Positions 34,745 through 46,187 of a DNA stretch of 64,000 nucleotides are shown here, piece by piece. The DNA lies in assembly GCF_001005295.1 (NCBI RefSeq), contig NZ_LBMK01000002.1, positions 880,280 through 944,279 on the forward strand, given 5' to 3'. The first letter of the stretch is position 1, and each line of letters starts with the position of its first letter. Position numbers and translations under genes: made by a program. Source of the DNA: Streptomyces yangpuensis. GTDB taxonomy: Bacteria > Actinomycetota > Actinomycetes > Streptomycetales > Streptomycetaceae. The notes under the pieces were generated by a model that was not told the DNA's origin, ran no database searches, and saw only the letters and a list, made by a program, of their open reading frames with translations.

Positions 34745-35782
34745 ATGGGTGACCTGCGCGAGAACCACGAGCACGCCGAGGACAGGACCCGCCCCGGGAA
34801 CGGCACGGACGGCCGGCACCTGGTCGCGGTGCTGGCCCTGCCAGGCTTCCCCCCGTTCGAGCTGGGCATACCCTCCCGGGTCTTCGGCAGCGCCGTGGAC
34901 GACGACGGCGAAGCCCTGTACGAGGTCGTCGTCTGCACCGCCGACGGCGCCCCCGTGGCCAGCGACTCCGGGTTCACCCTCCAGCCCGCCGCCGGCCCCG
35001 AGGCCCTCGCCGCCGCCGACACCGTGATCGTCCCGCCCACCCACGCCATGCCCGAGCTCGCCCGCGGCGGGCCGCTGCCACCCGCGGTTGCCGAGGCCAT
35101 CGCGGGCATCCGCCCCGGCACCCGCCTGGTGTCGATCTGCTCCGGCTCCTACGTGCTCGCCGCCGCCGGACTCCTCGACGACCGCCCCGCGACCACCCAC
35201 TGGAACCTCGCCGACGAGTTCCGCCGCGCCTACCCCCGGGTCCGCATCGACGAGGACGTCCTGTTCGTCGACGACGGCGACGTCCTGACCTCGGCCGGAG
35301 TCTCCGCCGGAGTCGACCTGTGCCTCCACCTGATCCGCCGCGACCACGGCGTCGCCGTCACCAACCGGGCCGCCCGCATGTGCGTCGTACCGCCCTGGCG
35401 CGACGGCGGGCAGGCCCAGTTCATCGACCGGCCCGTCCCCGAGCCCACCGTCGCCACCACCACCGCCACCCGCGCCTGGGCCCTGGAACGCCTCGCCGAA
35501 CCGGTCAGCCTCGCCGAGCTCGCCGCCCACGCCCGGATGAGCCTGCGCACCTTCACCCGGCGCTTCCGCGACGAGGTGGGCATGACCCCCGTGCAATGGC
35601 TCACCGCCCAGCGCCTGGAGACGGCCCGTCACCTGCTCGAATCCAGCGACCTCCCGGTCGACCTCGTCGCCCACCGGTCCGGCTTCGGCTCCGCGGGCTC
35701 CCTGCGCCAGCACATGCGCGCCTCCCTCGGCGTCTCCCCGATCGCCTACCGCCGCACCTTCCAGCCCGCCGCCCCGGCATGA
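34745..35782 (+). CDS. GlxA-family transcriptional regulator (DJ-1/PfpI plus AraC)
   Basis: A 345-residue regulator. The N-terminal DJ-1/PfpI-like domain (about 25-200; VAVLALPGFPPFELGIPSRVFG, nucleophile-elbow SICSGSYVLAAAG) probably senses a small molecule. The C-terminal AraC/XylS double helix-turn-helix (about 240-340; LAELAAHARMSLRTFTRRFRDEVGMTPVQWL and DLVAHRSGFGSAGSLRQHMRASLGVSPIAYRR) binds DNA. It diverges from an NADP-dependent oxidoreductase, the classic arrangement of regulator and target. The amidase-like domain probably does not have enzymatic activity. Inducer unknown. Confidence 0.92.
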   Translation: MGDLRENHEHAEDRTRPGNGTDGRHLVAVLALPGFPPFELGIPSRVFGSAVDDDGEALYEVVVCTADGAPVASDSGFTLQPAAGPEALAAADTVIVPPTHAMPELARGGPLPPAVAEAIAGIRPGTRLVSICSGSYVLAAAGLLDDRPATTHWNLADEFRRAYPRVRIDEDVLFVDDGDVLTSAGVSAGVDLCLHLIRRDHGVAVTNRAARMCVVPPWRDGGQAQFIDRPVPEPTVATTTATRAWALERLAEPVSLAELAAHARMSLRTFTRRFRDEVGMTPVQWLTAQRLETARHLLESSDLPVDLVAHRSGFGSAGSLRQHMRASLGVSPIAYRRTFQPAAPA

Positions 35783-35876
35783 CCCCGGAGGTAATCGCCA
35801 CCCCGGTCGCGCGCTGACAGGATCGGACCGACGGCCCGCACCGGCGGACCGGCCGGCATCGACAGGGGAGAAGACC

Positions 35877-36221
35877 ATGACCGCGTACGCCATCGCCCAC
35901 CTCCGCCCCGAGACGATGAACGAGGACGTCCTCAGCTACATCGAGGCCATCCAGCCGACGATGGACCCCTTCGGCGGCCGCTTCCTCGTGCACGGCAAGG
36001 AGGTCGAGGTCCTGGAGGGCCCCTTCCCCGGCACCGTCGTCGTCATCGGCTTCCCCGACATCGAGCGGGCCCGCGCCTGGTACGCCTCCGACGCCTACCA
36101 GGCCATCCTCCCGCTGCGGACGGACCACATAGCCGGCGAGGCCGTCCTGGTCGAGGGCGTCCCCGCCGACTACGACGCCACACAGACGGCGGCCCGCCTG
36201 CGCGCCGAAGCCGGCCTCTGA
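35877..36221 (+). CDS. DUF1330-like small protein
   Basis: A 114-residue cytoplasmic protein with a ferredoxin-like (dimeric alpha/beta-barrel) pattern: AYAIAHLRPETMNEDVLSYIEAIQPTMDPFGGRFLVHGKEVEVLEG, TVVVIGFPDIERARAWYASDAYQAILPLR. The segment around RARAWYxSxxYQ is the DUF1330 signature. GGGGAGAAG precedes the ATG. Its stop overlaps the next start (TGATG), so the two are coupled. Function unknown. Confidence 0.82.
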   Translation: MTAYAIAHLRPETMNEDVLSYIEAIQPTMDPFGGRFLVHGKEVEVLEGPFPGTVVVIGFPDIERARAWYASDAYQAILPLRTDHIAGEAVLVEGVPADYDATQTAARLRAEAGL

Positions 36222-37174
36222 TGGGCAACCGGGCCGTCTTCGTGATCGCGGGCCCGGAGGGGTACGAGCGCCGGTCCTCCTCCTTCGGAGCCGTCGGCCT
36301 CGATCTCGACCCGCTCGGCGGCCCGGAGGCGGTCCTGCCCTTCGTACTCGGCCACCGGCTCGAGGAAGGCCCCTGGTACGACGACGACATGTGCGAAGTG
36401 GGCGCCCTGATCGATCCCGCCCGCAAGCTGCTCCTGGTCTTCGCCCAGGAAGGCCCGTCGGTGGCCATGCGCACCCGCGCCGCCTGGTTGCGCATGCCCG
36501 GCCCCGCCTGGCCCGGATGGGAGGTCCGCTGGACGTACGACGGCCAGAGCGGCCTGCGCACCCACCTCGGCCTGGACCCGGGGCACGTACCCGGCACCGT
36601 GTACCCCGGCACGGCCCTGGAGGCCGACGAGGAGGAACTGGCCGACCCCGACCCGATGGCCGCCGTCGTCACGGTCGGATCCGGCCGCTGCCACGTCCTC
36701 GCCCACATCGCCGACCACCCCGTCGCCGAAGGCCCGGCGCTCCTCGAACGGCTCGCGGACGCCCCCGCCCCCACCGGGTACGCGGGGCGTGCCGAGGCCG
36801 GCATCCACCTCGACCCCGCGGCCCGCAGGGTCGGGTGGTGGCTGACCGGCATCGTGCCCCACGCCGGACGCATGGCCGCGCGCCGGCCCGGCTGGACCGT
36901 GGAGTTCTGGGCCGACCGCTGGGAGGAGCACGAACGGGCCTCCGGCGGCCGCTTCGCCCCGCCCGCGCCGGACCGTGCCGCCGCGCCGGCCGACGTACGG
37001 GCGCAGGCGCTCCGGCGGTGGGCCGGGCCGCGGGCGGACGTGCGGGCACGGCTCGTCGCCGCGCTCCCGCACGCCACGATCGGCCGGGGCTTCGCCCCCG
37101 CCGTCACGGCGGAGCAGGCGGCTGCCGCCCGCTCCGCCGTGGAGCGGGCCTACGCGGCGGCCGTCGGGATCTGA
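36221..37174 (+). CDS. Hypothetical protein coupled to the DUF1330 gene
   Basis: A 317-residue soluble protein not assigned to a family. Visible features: MGNRAVFVIAGPEGYERRSSSFGAVGLDLDPLGGPEAVLPF, an acidic YDDDMCEVGALIDPARK segment, several Trp-rich strands (RTRAAWLRMPGPAWPGWEVRW, GWWLTGIVPHAGRM, WTVEFWADRWEEHE), and an Ala/Arg-rich C terminus. No signal peptide or membrane helix is evident. The TGATG overlap with the upstream gene and normal codon bias show it is real. It is followed by 254 bp of C-rich low-complexity DNA. Confidence 0.7.
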   Translation: MGNRAVFVIAGPEGYERRSSSFGAVGLDLDPLGGPEAVLPFVLGHRLEEGPWYDDDMCEVGALIDPARKLLLVFAQEGPSVAMRTRAAWLRMPGPAWPGWEVRWTYDGQSGLRTHLGLDPGHVPGTVYPGTALEADEEELADPDPMAAVVTVGSGRCHVLAHIADHPVAEGPALLERLADAPAPTGYAGRAEAGIHLDPAARRVGWWLTGIVPHAGRMAARRPGWTVEFWADRWEEHERASGGRFAPPAPDRAAAPADVRAQALRRWAGPRADVRARLVAALPHATIGRGFAPAVTAEQAAAARSAVERAYAAAVGI

Positions 37175-37428
37175 CCGCGACCTTCCGGCCCCCGCGCCCG
37201 CGTGCCCCCGCCCCCACCCCCGTGCCCCCGCGCCCGCGCGCCCGCGGGACGGCCGTCGGTGCCGGCTTCCCGCCCGCCGTCGCCTGCCCGGCGGGCGGCC
37301 GGGCGCGGGCCGTCGTCGTACGGTCCCGGCGGGCCGCCGCGGCAGGCCGAGCCGCCCGGCCCGGCCCCGGGGCCGGGACCCCGGGGCTTCCCCCTCCCCG
37401 CCGCGCCGGACCTGCGAGCATGGGCCCC

Positions 37429-38118
37429 ATGGCTACTCACCTGATCACCGGCGCCGGTTCCGGCATCGGCGCCGCCGTCGCGACCCGCCTGCACGCCCGC
37501 GGTGACGACCTCGTCCTCCTGGCCCGCGACGCCGCCCGCGGCAAGCAGCTCGTCGAGCGCTACCCCGGCTCCCGGGCCCTCGTGGGCGACCTCGCCGACC
37601 CCGACCGGCTCTCCTGGGCCTTCTCCAAGCAGGCGATCCCCGAGCGCATCGACTCGCTCCTGCACATCGCCGGGATCGTGGACCTCGGACCGGTGGGCGA
37701 GCTCCGCCCCAAGACCTGGCACCAGCAGCTCAACGTGAACCTGATCGCTCCCGCCGAGGTGACCCGGCTGCTGCTGCCCACCCTGCGCGCCTCCAAGGCC
37801 ACCGTCGTCTTCGTCAACTCCGGTGCCGGCCTGACCGCCCACGCCGACTGGAGCGCGTACGCCGCCTCCAAGCACGGCCTGAAGGCCCTCGCCGACTCGC
37901 TGCGCGCCGAGGAGCGGGCCAACGGCGTACGCGTCACCTCCGTCTACCCGGGCCGCACCGCCAGCCCCATGCAGGCCAAGGTGCACTCCCAGGAGGGCAG
38001 GGAGTACGACCCCGCCGCCTGGATCGACCCCGAGTCGGTGGCGACCACCATCGTCATGGCCGTCGACCTGCCCCGTGACGCCGAGGTCAACGACCTGTCC
38101 GTGAGGCCCGGCCGATGA
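37429..38118 (+). CDS. Short-chain dehydrogenase/reductase
   Basis: A 229-residue SDR. The NAD(P)-binding motif TGAGSGIG is at residues 7-14, the DLADPDR acidic loop follows, the structural NLIAPAEVTRLLLP (NxxA-like) is present, and the active site is S (FVNSGAGLTAH) with YAASK. The C-terminal part (PGRTASPMQAKVHSQEGREYDPAAWIDPESVA) is typical of cytoplasmic SDRs. Start ATG 37429 is uncertain; an in-frame ATG at 37420 adds three residues. Its stop overlaps the MetE-like gene (ATGA), so they share a transcript. Substrate unknown. Confidence 0.9.
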   Translation: MATHLITGAGSGIGAAVATRLHARGDDLVLLARDAARGKQLVERYPGSRALVGDLADPDRLSWAFSKQAIPERIDSLLHIAGIVDLGPVGELRPKTWHQQLNVNLIAPAEVTRLLLPTLRASKATVVFVNSGAGLTAHADWSAYAASKHGLKALADSLRAEERANGVRVTSVYPGRTASPMQAKVHSQEGREYDPAAWIDPESVATTIVMAVDLPRDAEVNDLSVRPGR

Positions 38119-39098
38119 GCGCAGGCGCGACCGGCGTCGGCTCGCTGCCCGGCGGCGACGCCCGCGAGGCCGCCAAGACGGCGACCGGCTCCTTCGAGGA
38201 CTTCCCGTACCTGCCCGAACTGCCGGCCCGCGGGCCCGGCGCGGACATGATCGGCCGCTCGACCGGGCTGCTCGTCGACATGTACGCGCACGTGGAGCCC
38301 AGCGGCTGGCGGATCAGCGACCGGCCCGGGCGCGACACCCGCCGGGCCCGGTCCTGGCTCGGCGAGGACCTGGACGCCCTGGAGGAGTTCACCCAGGGCT
38401 ACACCGGCAGGCTCAAGGTCCAGGCCGTCGGCCCGTGGACGCTGGCCGCCGCCCTGGAACTGCACGGCGGCGAGGCGATGCTGCAGGACGCCGGCGCCTG
38501 CCGGGACCTGGCCGGATCGCTCGCCGAGGGCCTGCGCGACCACCTGGCCGATGTGCGCAGGCGGATCCCCGGCGCCGACATCGTGCTCCAGCTCGACGAG
38601 CCGTCCCTGACCGCCGTACTGCTCGGCCGGGTCCGCTCCGCCAGCGGCTACCGCACCTACCGCGCCGTGGACCGGCAGGTCGTCGAGGGCACGCTGCGCG
38701 AGGTGTTCGCCGTCCACGACGGCGAGGTGATCGTCCACTCCTGCGCTCCCGAGGTCCCCTTCGGCCTGCTGCGGCGGGCCGGTGCCACGGGGGTGTCGTT
38801 CGATTTCTCCCTGCTCACGGAGCGCGAGGACGACGCCATCGGGGAGGCCGTCGAAGGCGGCACGAAGCTGTTCGCCGGAGTGGTGCCGGGCACCGACGGC
38901 CCGTTGTCGGACCCGGGCGGTAGCGTCATGGGTGTCAGGAAGCTCTGGCGCAGGCTGGGACTGGCCCCGGGGACTCTCGCGGAGTCCGTCGTGGTCACCC
39001 CCTCGTGCGGTCTCGCGGGTGCCTCGCCCGCCTACGCCCGCGCGGTGCAGGCGCATTGCGTCAGAGCGGCGAGGTCGCTCGCCGACAACCCTGAGTGA
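38115..39098 (+). CDS. Methionine-synthase-like (MetE C-terminal domain) protein
   Basis: A 327-residue single-domain relative of cobalamin-independent methionine synthase. ATGVGSLPGGDAREAA opens the barrel. Zinc-ligand candidates are His and Cys in IVHSCAPEVP and Cys in TPSCGLAG; QLDEPSL holds a conserved Asp/Glu pair. At under half the length of MetE it lacks the N-terminal folate-binding barrel, so it may use another methyl donor or act in methyl transfer on small thiols. It is coupled to the SDR upstream and precedes ligA by 30 bp. Confidence 0.85.
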   Translation: MSAGATGVGSLPGGDAREAAKTATGSFEDFPYLPELPARGPGADMIGRSTGLLVDMYAHVEPSGWRISDRPGRDTRRARSWLGEDLDALEEFTQGYTGRLKVQAVGPWTLAAALELHGGEAMLQDAGACRDLAGSLAEGLRDHLADVRRRIPGADIVLQLDEPSLTAVLLGRVRSASGYRTYRAVDRQVVEGTLREVFAVHDGEVIVHSCAPEVPFGLLRRAGATGVSFDFSLLTEREDDAIGEAVEGGTKLFAGVVPGTDGPLSDPGGSVMGVRKLWRRLGLAPGTLAESVVVTPSCGLAGASPAYARAVQAHCVRAARSLADNPE

Positions 39099-41330
<2,232 letters not shown>

Positions 41331-41717
41331 GACCGAAGGGGGAATCCCCGAAGGGGAGTAGCGAAGGCGAACGGATGCGTGGCGTGCGGCTGTACGGGCG
41401 GGCGCACGCCAGGCGCGGCGGACGGTGGTAAACGGCCGGTACAAGGCTGGTCGCAGGGCGGCGACCTGTCGGATCATCGGACGGGTGGCAGGGGGCCCCG
41501 GTCCAAACTCACCCGTTCGGCGGATACCGTACTGATGAGGATGGCTGGGGCGCATTCGGGCAACCACTGCCGACCGCTGCCCCTGGAAGCCTCCCGCGTC
41601 CTACTGTTGAGGGGTGCGCCTGTCGTGCGCGGCTGCAGGACGCGATGTCCGGCCGTGGTGGCACGACATCGGGGCCATCGCGTGACATCGGCATCGCCGG
41701 CTGTGAGAGGTACGGGC
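41331..41717 (+). other. 387-bp gap: ligA terminator and rmdB leader
   Basis: It contains a CCGAAGGGG direct repeat near 41334-41355, the hairpin at 41380-41411, a candidate -10 TACCGT at 41525-41530 and a TGTCGTGC...GCACGACA pair near 41624-41674. If the promoter is right, the rmdB leader is about 180 nt. Confidence 0.4.
41380..41411 (+). terminator. Candidate ligA terminator hairpin
   Basis: TGGCGTGCG (41380-41388) pairs with CGCACGCCA (41403-41411) around a 14-nt loop, 50 bp after the ligA stop. Confidence 0.55.
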
Positions 41718-43898
41718 ATGAAACCCACCGAAAGCGCCGACCCGTCACCTGAATTCGGCGGGGACATCCCGTCCATGCGGGCGGGCAGGCTCGGTGTCCT
41801 GGGTGCCAGGACACCGGAGACCCGACCGGTCGACACCGGTGAGGGCGGGCAGGGGCGGCGCGGCGTGCTGCCCTTCCTCGTCGTGGGTCTCGCGGTCGCG
41901 GTCCTCACCACCGGCATCGCGTCCGCCCTGAGCGGCCGTCACGCGCTGTTCCCCGGCGGGCCCGTCGGCTGGGCGCTGGCCCTCCTCACCGGCATCATCG
42001 TCGGCCACCTGGTCGCCCTCGGCCGGGACCGCTGGTGGGGCGGCACCGGATCGGGCGCCGCGCTCACCCTCGGCGTGCTCATCCTCTACGGCTGGGTGCC
42101 CGCCGGACTGGTCTCGCTGGCCGTGGTCTCCCTGGTCGGGGCGGCGCGCCGGCACCGCTGGCGCCAGGGACTGCTCCACGGCTCCGTCGACATCCTCGGC
42201 ATCGGAGCCGCCGCCCTCGTGCTCGCCGCCTTCGGCGAGACACCCACCGTCGAGACGCCCTGGCTGCCCGCCGTCTGGGGGCTGGAAGCCGTCCCCGAGA
42301 TCGTCCTCGTCGCCGTCACCTACCTGCTCGCCACCCGCTTCCTGCTCTGGATCGCGCTCGCCCCACGCGGCGGCGGGCTGCCCACCGTCGCCCGGACCGC
42401 CCTGCTCCGACAGGCCTTAGTCGCGGTCGCGCTGCTCGGCATCGCCCCCCTCATCTGTGTGGTCGCGGTCACCCAGCCGGTGCTGCTGCCGCTCTTCGCC
42501 GTCCCCCTGATCGCACTGGACTCCACCCTCTGGATCGCCCGGGCCCGCGCCGAGGAGCAGCTGCGGGACCCGCTGACCGGCCTGCCGAACCGGCAGTGGC
42601 TGCTGGAACGGGCCTGGTCCGCCCTGGACGAGGCTGAACGTTTGGGCACCCGGTCGGCGCTCGTGCTCATCGACCTGGACCGCTTCCGGGCCGTCAACGA
42701 CACCCTCGGTCACCTGGCGGGCGACCGGCTGCTCCTGCAGATCGCCGACCGGCTGCGCCAGGCCCTGCCCGAGGAGGCCGAGGCCGCGCGCCTGGGCGGC
42801 GACGAGTTCGCCGTACTGCTCCCCGTCGCCGACTCCACCACCAGCGCCCAGCGCGTCGCCCGCCACCTGGTCGCGGCGCTCAGCTCCCCGCTCGACCTGG
42901 ACGGACTCACGCTCGTCCTGGAGGCCAGCGCCGGCCTCGCCGTCTTCCCCGACCACGCCCTGGACGCGGAGGGGCTGCTGCGGCGCGCGGACGTGGCGAT
43001 GTACCAGGCCAAGCGGGACCGTACGGGCGTGGAGGTGTACGAGTCCAAGCGCGACAGCAACACCCCCGACCGCCTGGGTCTCCTCGGTGACCTGCGCCGG
43101 GCCCTCGACGCCGGCGAGGTGGAACTCCACTACCAGCCGAAGGTCCGCTTCGACGGACAGGTCGCGGGGCTCGAGGCGCTCGTGCGATGGGTCCACCCGG
43201 AACGCGGCCGGGTCCCCCCGGACGAGTTCATCGCCATCGCCGAGACCTCCGGGCTGATGCCGCACCTGACCGAGTACGTGCTGGAGACCGCCCTGGCCCA
43301 GGTGGCCCGCTGGCGCGCCCAGGGCCTGAAGGTCCCCGTCGCCGTCAACGTCTCCCCGCGCGACGTCCACACCCCCGGCTTCGCCGGAGCGGTGGCCGCG
43401 CGACTGGCCCGCCACGGGGTCCCGGCGAGCGGCCTGCAGCTGGAGATAACGGAACACGTCCTGCTGGAGGACCCCCAGCGGGCGGCGGACACCATGGCCG
43501 GCCTCACCGGGCACGGCGTGAAGATGTCCCTGGACGACTTCGGCACCGGCTACTCCTCCCTCGTCCACCTGCGCCGCCTGCCGGTCAGCGAGCTGAAGAT
43601 CGACCGCTCGTTCGTAGGCCGGCTCGCGGTCGACACGCAGGACGCGGAGATCGTCCGCTGCACCGTGGACCTCGCGCACTCGCTCGGCCTGCTCGTCGTG
43701 GCCGAGGGCGTCGAGGACGACGAGACCTGGGAGCGGCTGCGGGACCTGGGCTGCGACGCCGTGCAGGGGTGGCTGGTGGCAGCAGCGATGCCGCCGCAGG
43801 AGGCCACCGCCTGGCTGCTGGCCCGCGGCGAGCGCGGCTGGCGCCGCCCGGCGGACATCACGGCGGAGCTGGCGGCGGCCGAGGCCGACGCGGTCTGA
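41718..43898 (+). CDS. rmdB: Membrane GGDEF-EAL cyclic-di-GMP protein, RmdB-like
   Basis: A 726-residue protein with an N-terminal membrane region (about 50-270; several helices such as VLPFLVVGLAVAVLTTGIASAL and ALALLTGIIVGHLVAL), a GGDEF domain with intact GGDEF (residues 360-364) and an EAL domain with EALVRW (486-491), ITEHVL and DDFGTGYSS. Both catalytic motifs look complete. The locus between ligA and gatC matches S. coelicolor RmdB (SCO5495), a phosphodiesterase affecting development; I recall that assignment from the literature. Start ATG 41718 follows GAGAGG. It would tune c-di-GMP, the ligand of BldD. Net direction (synthesis or hydrolysis) cannot be read from sequence. Confidence 0.88.
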   Translation: MKPTESADPSPEFGGDIPSMRAGRLGVLGARTPETRPVDTGEGGQGRRGVLPFLVVGLAVAVLTTGIASALSGRHALFPGGPVGWALALLTGIIVGHLVALGRDRWWGGTGSGAALTLGVLILYGWVPAGLVSLAVVSLVGAARRHRWRQGLLHGSVDILGIGAAALVLAAFGETPTVETPWLPAVWGLEAVPEIVLVAVTYLLATRFLLWIALAPRGGGLPTVARTALLRQALVAVALLGIAPLICVVAVTQPVLLPLFAVPLIALDSTLWIARARAEEQLRDPLTGLPNRQWLLERAWSALDEAERLGTRSALVLIDLDRFRAVNDTLGHLAGDRLLLQIADRLRQALPEEAEAARLGGDEFAVLLPVADSTTSAQRVARHLVAALSSPLDLDGLTLVLEASAGLAVFPDHALDAEGLLRRADVAMYQAKRDRTGVEVYESKRDSNTPDRLGLLGDLRRALDAGEVELHYQPKVRFDGQVAGLEALVRWVHPERGRVPPDEFIAIAETSGLMPHLTEYVLETALAQVARWRAQGLKVPVAVNVSPRDVHTPGFAGAVAARLARHGVPASGLQLEITEHVLLEDPQRAADTMAGLTGHGVKMSLDDFGTGYSSLVHLRRLPVSELKIDRSFVGRLAVDTQDAEIVRCTVDLAHSLGLLVVAEGVEDDETWERLRDLGCDAVQGWLVAAAMPPQEATAWLLARGERGWRRPADITAELAAAEADAV

Positions 43899-43909
43899 CC
43901 GCCGCCGGC

Positions 43910-43929
43910 CCGTCGGCGCGCGCCGACGG
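43910..43929 (+). terminator. 20-bp perfect palindrome after rmdB
   Basis: CCGTCGGCGC meets its own complement GCGCCGACGG with no spacer, 12 bp after the rmdB stop; related CCGTCGGCC/GGCCGTTCGGT units repeat just downstream. Confidence 0.55.
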
Positions 43930-44133
43930 CCGTTCGGTAGCGCCGTCGGCCGTTCGGTGAGCGGCGCCGGCGATCGGGGCGCCGGTCCGGCGGAGCCGCA
44001 CAGGGACCCGTGAGCCGGGCCCGCGCCCGGACCCGCACGGCGGCCCGGGCCAAACCGTTTCGCAGGCCGAGCGCCCGGACCCATAGGATTGGGTCCGAAA
44101 CGAAACATCCACCCACCCCCAGAGGATCGCTGC

Positions 44134-44430
44134 ATGCCTGGCATTACGCGCGAGGAGGTCGTCCACCTCGCACGGCTGGCGCGCCTTGAGCTGTCCAGCA
44201 ACGAGCTGGATCACTTCGCCGGACAGCTCGACGACATCATCGGCGCGGTCGCCCGTGTCTCCGAGGTCGCCGACCAAGACGTCCCGCCGACCTCCCACCC
44301 GCTGCCGCTGACGAACGTCATGCGCGCGGACGAGGTCCGTCCGTCGCTCACCCCCGAGCAGGCGCTCTCCGGTGCTCCCGCCCAGGAGCAGCAGCGTTTC
44401 AAGGTGCCGCAGATCCTGGGGGAGGACTAA
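44134..44430 (+). CDS. gatC: Asp-tRNA(Asn)/Glu-tRNA(Gln) amidotransferase subunit C
   Basis: A 98-residue bridging subunit of Gat[49 protein letters not shown] is the GatC helix and the C-terminal [10 protein letters not shown] contacts GatA. AGAGGATC precedes the ATG; a -10-like TAGGAT lies near 44092, so it has a normal leader. First gene of gatC-gatA-orf-gatB. Confidence 0.95.
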   Translation: MPGITREEVVHLARLARLELSSNELDHFAGQLDDIIGAVARVSEVADQDVPPTSHPLPLTNVMRADEVRPSLTPEQALSGAPAQEQQRFKVPQILGED

Positions 44431-44435
44431 CAGCC

Positions 44436-45929
44436 ATGGTCGACATCATCAAGCTCACGGCCGCCGAGACCGCCGAGAAGATCGCCTCCGGCGAGCTCAC
44501 GGCCGTCGAGGTGACCGAGGCCCACCTGGCCCGCATCGACGCCACCGACGAGAAGGTCCACGCCTTCCTGCACGTGGACCGCGAGGGCGCGCTCGCCCAG
44601 GCCCGCGCCGTCGACGCCAAGCGCGCGGCCGGCGAGAAGCTCGGCCCGCTGGCCGGCGTACCCCTCGCCCTCAAGGACATCTTCACCACCGTCGGGGTCC
44701 CGACCACCGTCGGTTCGAAGATCCTCGAAGGCTGGATCCCGCCCTACGACGCCACCCTGACGCGCAAGCTCAAGGAAGCCGACGTCGTCATCCTCGGCAA
44801 GACCAACATGGACGAGTTCGCCATGGGGTCCTCCACCGAGAACAGCGCCTACGGCCCGACCGGCAACCCCTGGGACCTCACCCGGATCCCCGGCGGCTCC
44901 GGCGGCGGCTCCGCCGCGGCCCTCGCCGCGTTCCAGGCCCCGCTCGCCATCGGCACGGACACCGGCGGCTCCATCCGCCAGCCCGCGGCCGTCACCGGCA
45001 CCGTCGGCGTGAAGCCCACCTACGGCGGCGTCTCCCGCTACGGCATGGTCGCCTTCTCCTCCTCCCTCGACCAGGGCGGTCCCTGCGCCCGTACGGTCCT
45101 GGACGCGGCCCTCCTGCACGAGGTGATCGCCGGGCACGACCCGCTCGACTCCACCTCCATCGACGCCCCGGTCCCGCCGGTCGTCGAGGCCGCCCGCAAC
45201 GGCTCCGTCGCCGGCATGCGCGTCGGTGTCGTCAAGCAGTTCGCGGGCGAGGGCTACCAGGCCGGCGTCGTCCAGCGCTTCAACGAGTCGGTGGAGCTCC
45301 TCAAGGAACTCGGCGCCGAGATCGTCGAGCTGGACTGCCCGTCCTTCGACCTCGCGATGGCCGCGTACTACCTGATCGCGCCCTCCGAGTGCTCCTCGAA
45401 CCTGGCCCGCTTCGACGCCATGCGCTACGGCCTGCGCGTCGGCGACGACGGCACCAGGTCCGCCGAGGACGTCACCGCCCTGACCCGCGAAGCCGGCTTC
45501 GGCGACGAGGTCAAGCGCCGCGTCATCCTCGGTACGTACGCGCTCAGCTCCGGCTACTACGACGCGTACTACGGCTCCGCCCAGAAGGTCCGCACGCTCA
45601 TCTCGCAGGACTTCGAGAAGTCCTTCGAGCAGGTCGACGTGATCGTCTCCCCGACGACCCCGACCACCGCCTTCGCGATCGGTGAGCGCACCGACGACCC
45701 GCTGGCGATGTACCTCGCGGACCTGTGCACCATCCCGACCAACCTGGCCGGCAACTCCGCCATGTCGCTGCCCTGCGGCCTGGCGCCGGAGGACGGCCTC
45801 CCGGTCGGGCTGCAGATCATCGCCCCCGCGATGAAGGACGACCGGCTCTACAAGGTCGGTGCCGCCGTCGAGGCCGCCTTCGTCGCGCGCTGGGGTCACC
45901 CGCTGCTTGAGGAGGCACCGTCGCTGTGA
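44436..45929 (+). CDS. gatA: Asp-tRNA(Asn)/Glu-tRNA(Gln) amidotransferase subunit A
   Basis: A 497-residue amidase supplying ammonia from glutamine for transamidation of misacylated tRNA. The Ser-cis-Ser-Lys triad is Lys80 (LALKDIF), Ser155 (PGGSGGG) and Ser179 (TDTGGSIRQ). [21 protein letters not shown] is also standard. It follows gatC after 5 bp. Its TGA overlaps the GTG of the small ORF. Confidence 0.97.
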   Translation: MVDIIKLTAAETAEKIASGELTAVEVTEAHLARIDATDEKVHAFLHVDREGALAQARAVDAKRAAGEKLGPLAGVPLALKDIFTTVGVPTTVGSKILEGWIPPYDATLTRKLKEADVVILGKTNMDEFAMGSSTENSAYGPTGNPWDLTRIPGGSGGGSAAALAAFQAPLAIGTDTGGSIRQPAAVTGTVGVKPTYGGVSRYGMVAFSSSLDQGGPCARTVLDAALLHEVIAGHDPLDSTSIDAPVPPVVEAARNGSVAGMRVGVVKQFAGEGYQAGVVQRFNESVELLKELGAEIVELDCPSFDLAMAAYYLIAPSECSSNLARFDAMRYGLRVGDDGTRSAEDVTALTREAGFGDEVKRRVILGTYALSSGYYDAYYGSAQKVRTLISQDFEKSFEQVDVIVSPTTPTTAFAIGERTDDPLAMYLADLCTIPTNLAGNSAMSLPCGLAPEDGLPVGLQIIAPAMKDDRLYKVGAAVEAAFVARWGHPLLEEAPSL

Positions 45930-46171
45930 GCACCAGTGCACTGTCCAAGGCCAAGGGCTTCAAGAAGTCCAAGACCGGCACCTACCTGTCGATCGGCACC
46001 ACCGCCTTCGGCGCCATCAGCGTGTTCAAGCAGGTCAAGAAGGCCCGCAGCGAGCACGACATGCTGAAGCTGGTCGACGCCGCCGTGTCCGCCGCCGCCA
46101 TCGTCACCGGCCTCGCGATCCTGTACCGCGAGCTCAAGCGCCTGGGCGACGACGACGTCCTGCTGGGCTGA
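45926..46171 (+). CDS. Small conserved-looking protein inserted between gatA and gatB
   Basis: An 81-residue basic protein ([74 protein letters not shown]). One hydrophobic helix (about 48-67) and a weaker one (about 21-35) suggest membrane association. The start GTG overlaps the gatA stop (GTGA), and gatB follows 16 bp later, so it is expressed with the amidotransferase. I recall homologues at this position in other Streptomyces but no function. Confidence 0.75.
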   Translation: MSTSALSKAKGFKKSKTGTYLSIGTTAFGAISVFKQVKKARSEHDMLKLVDAAVSAAAIVTGLAILYRELKRLGDDDVLLG

Positions 46172-46187
46172 GAGGGAAAGTTTCACC

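Noticed and set aside
37175..37428. C-rich low-complexity gap as a coding or repeat element
   Set aside because: It is simple CCCGCGCCCGC-type sequence without periodic units or a supported ORF.
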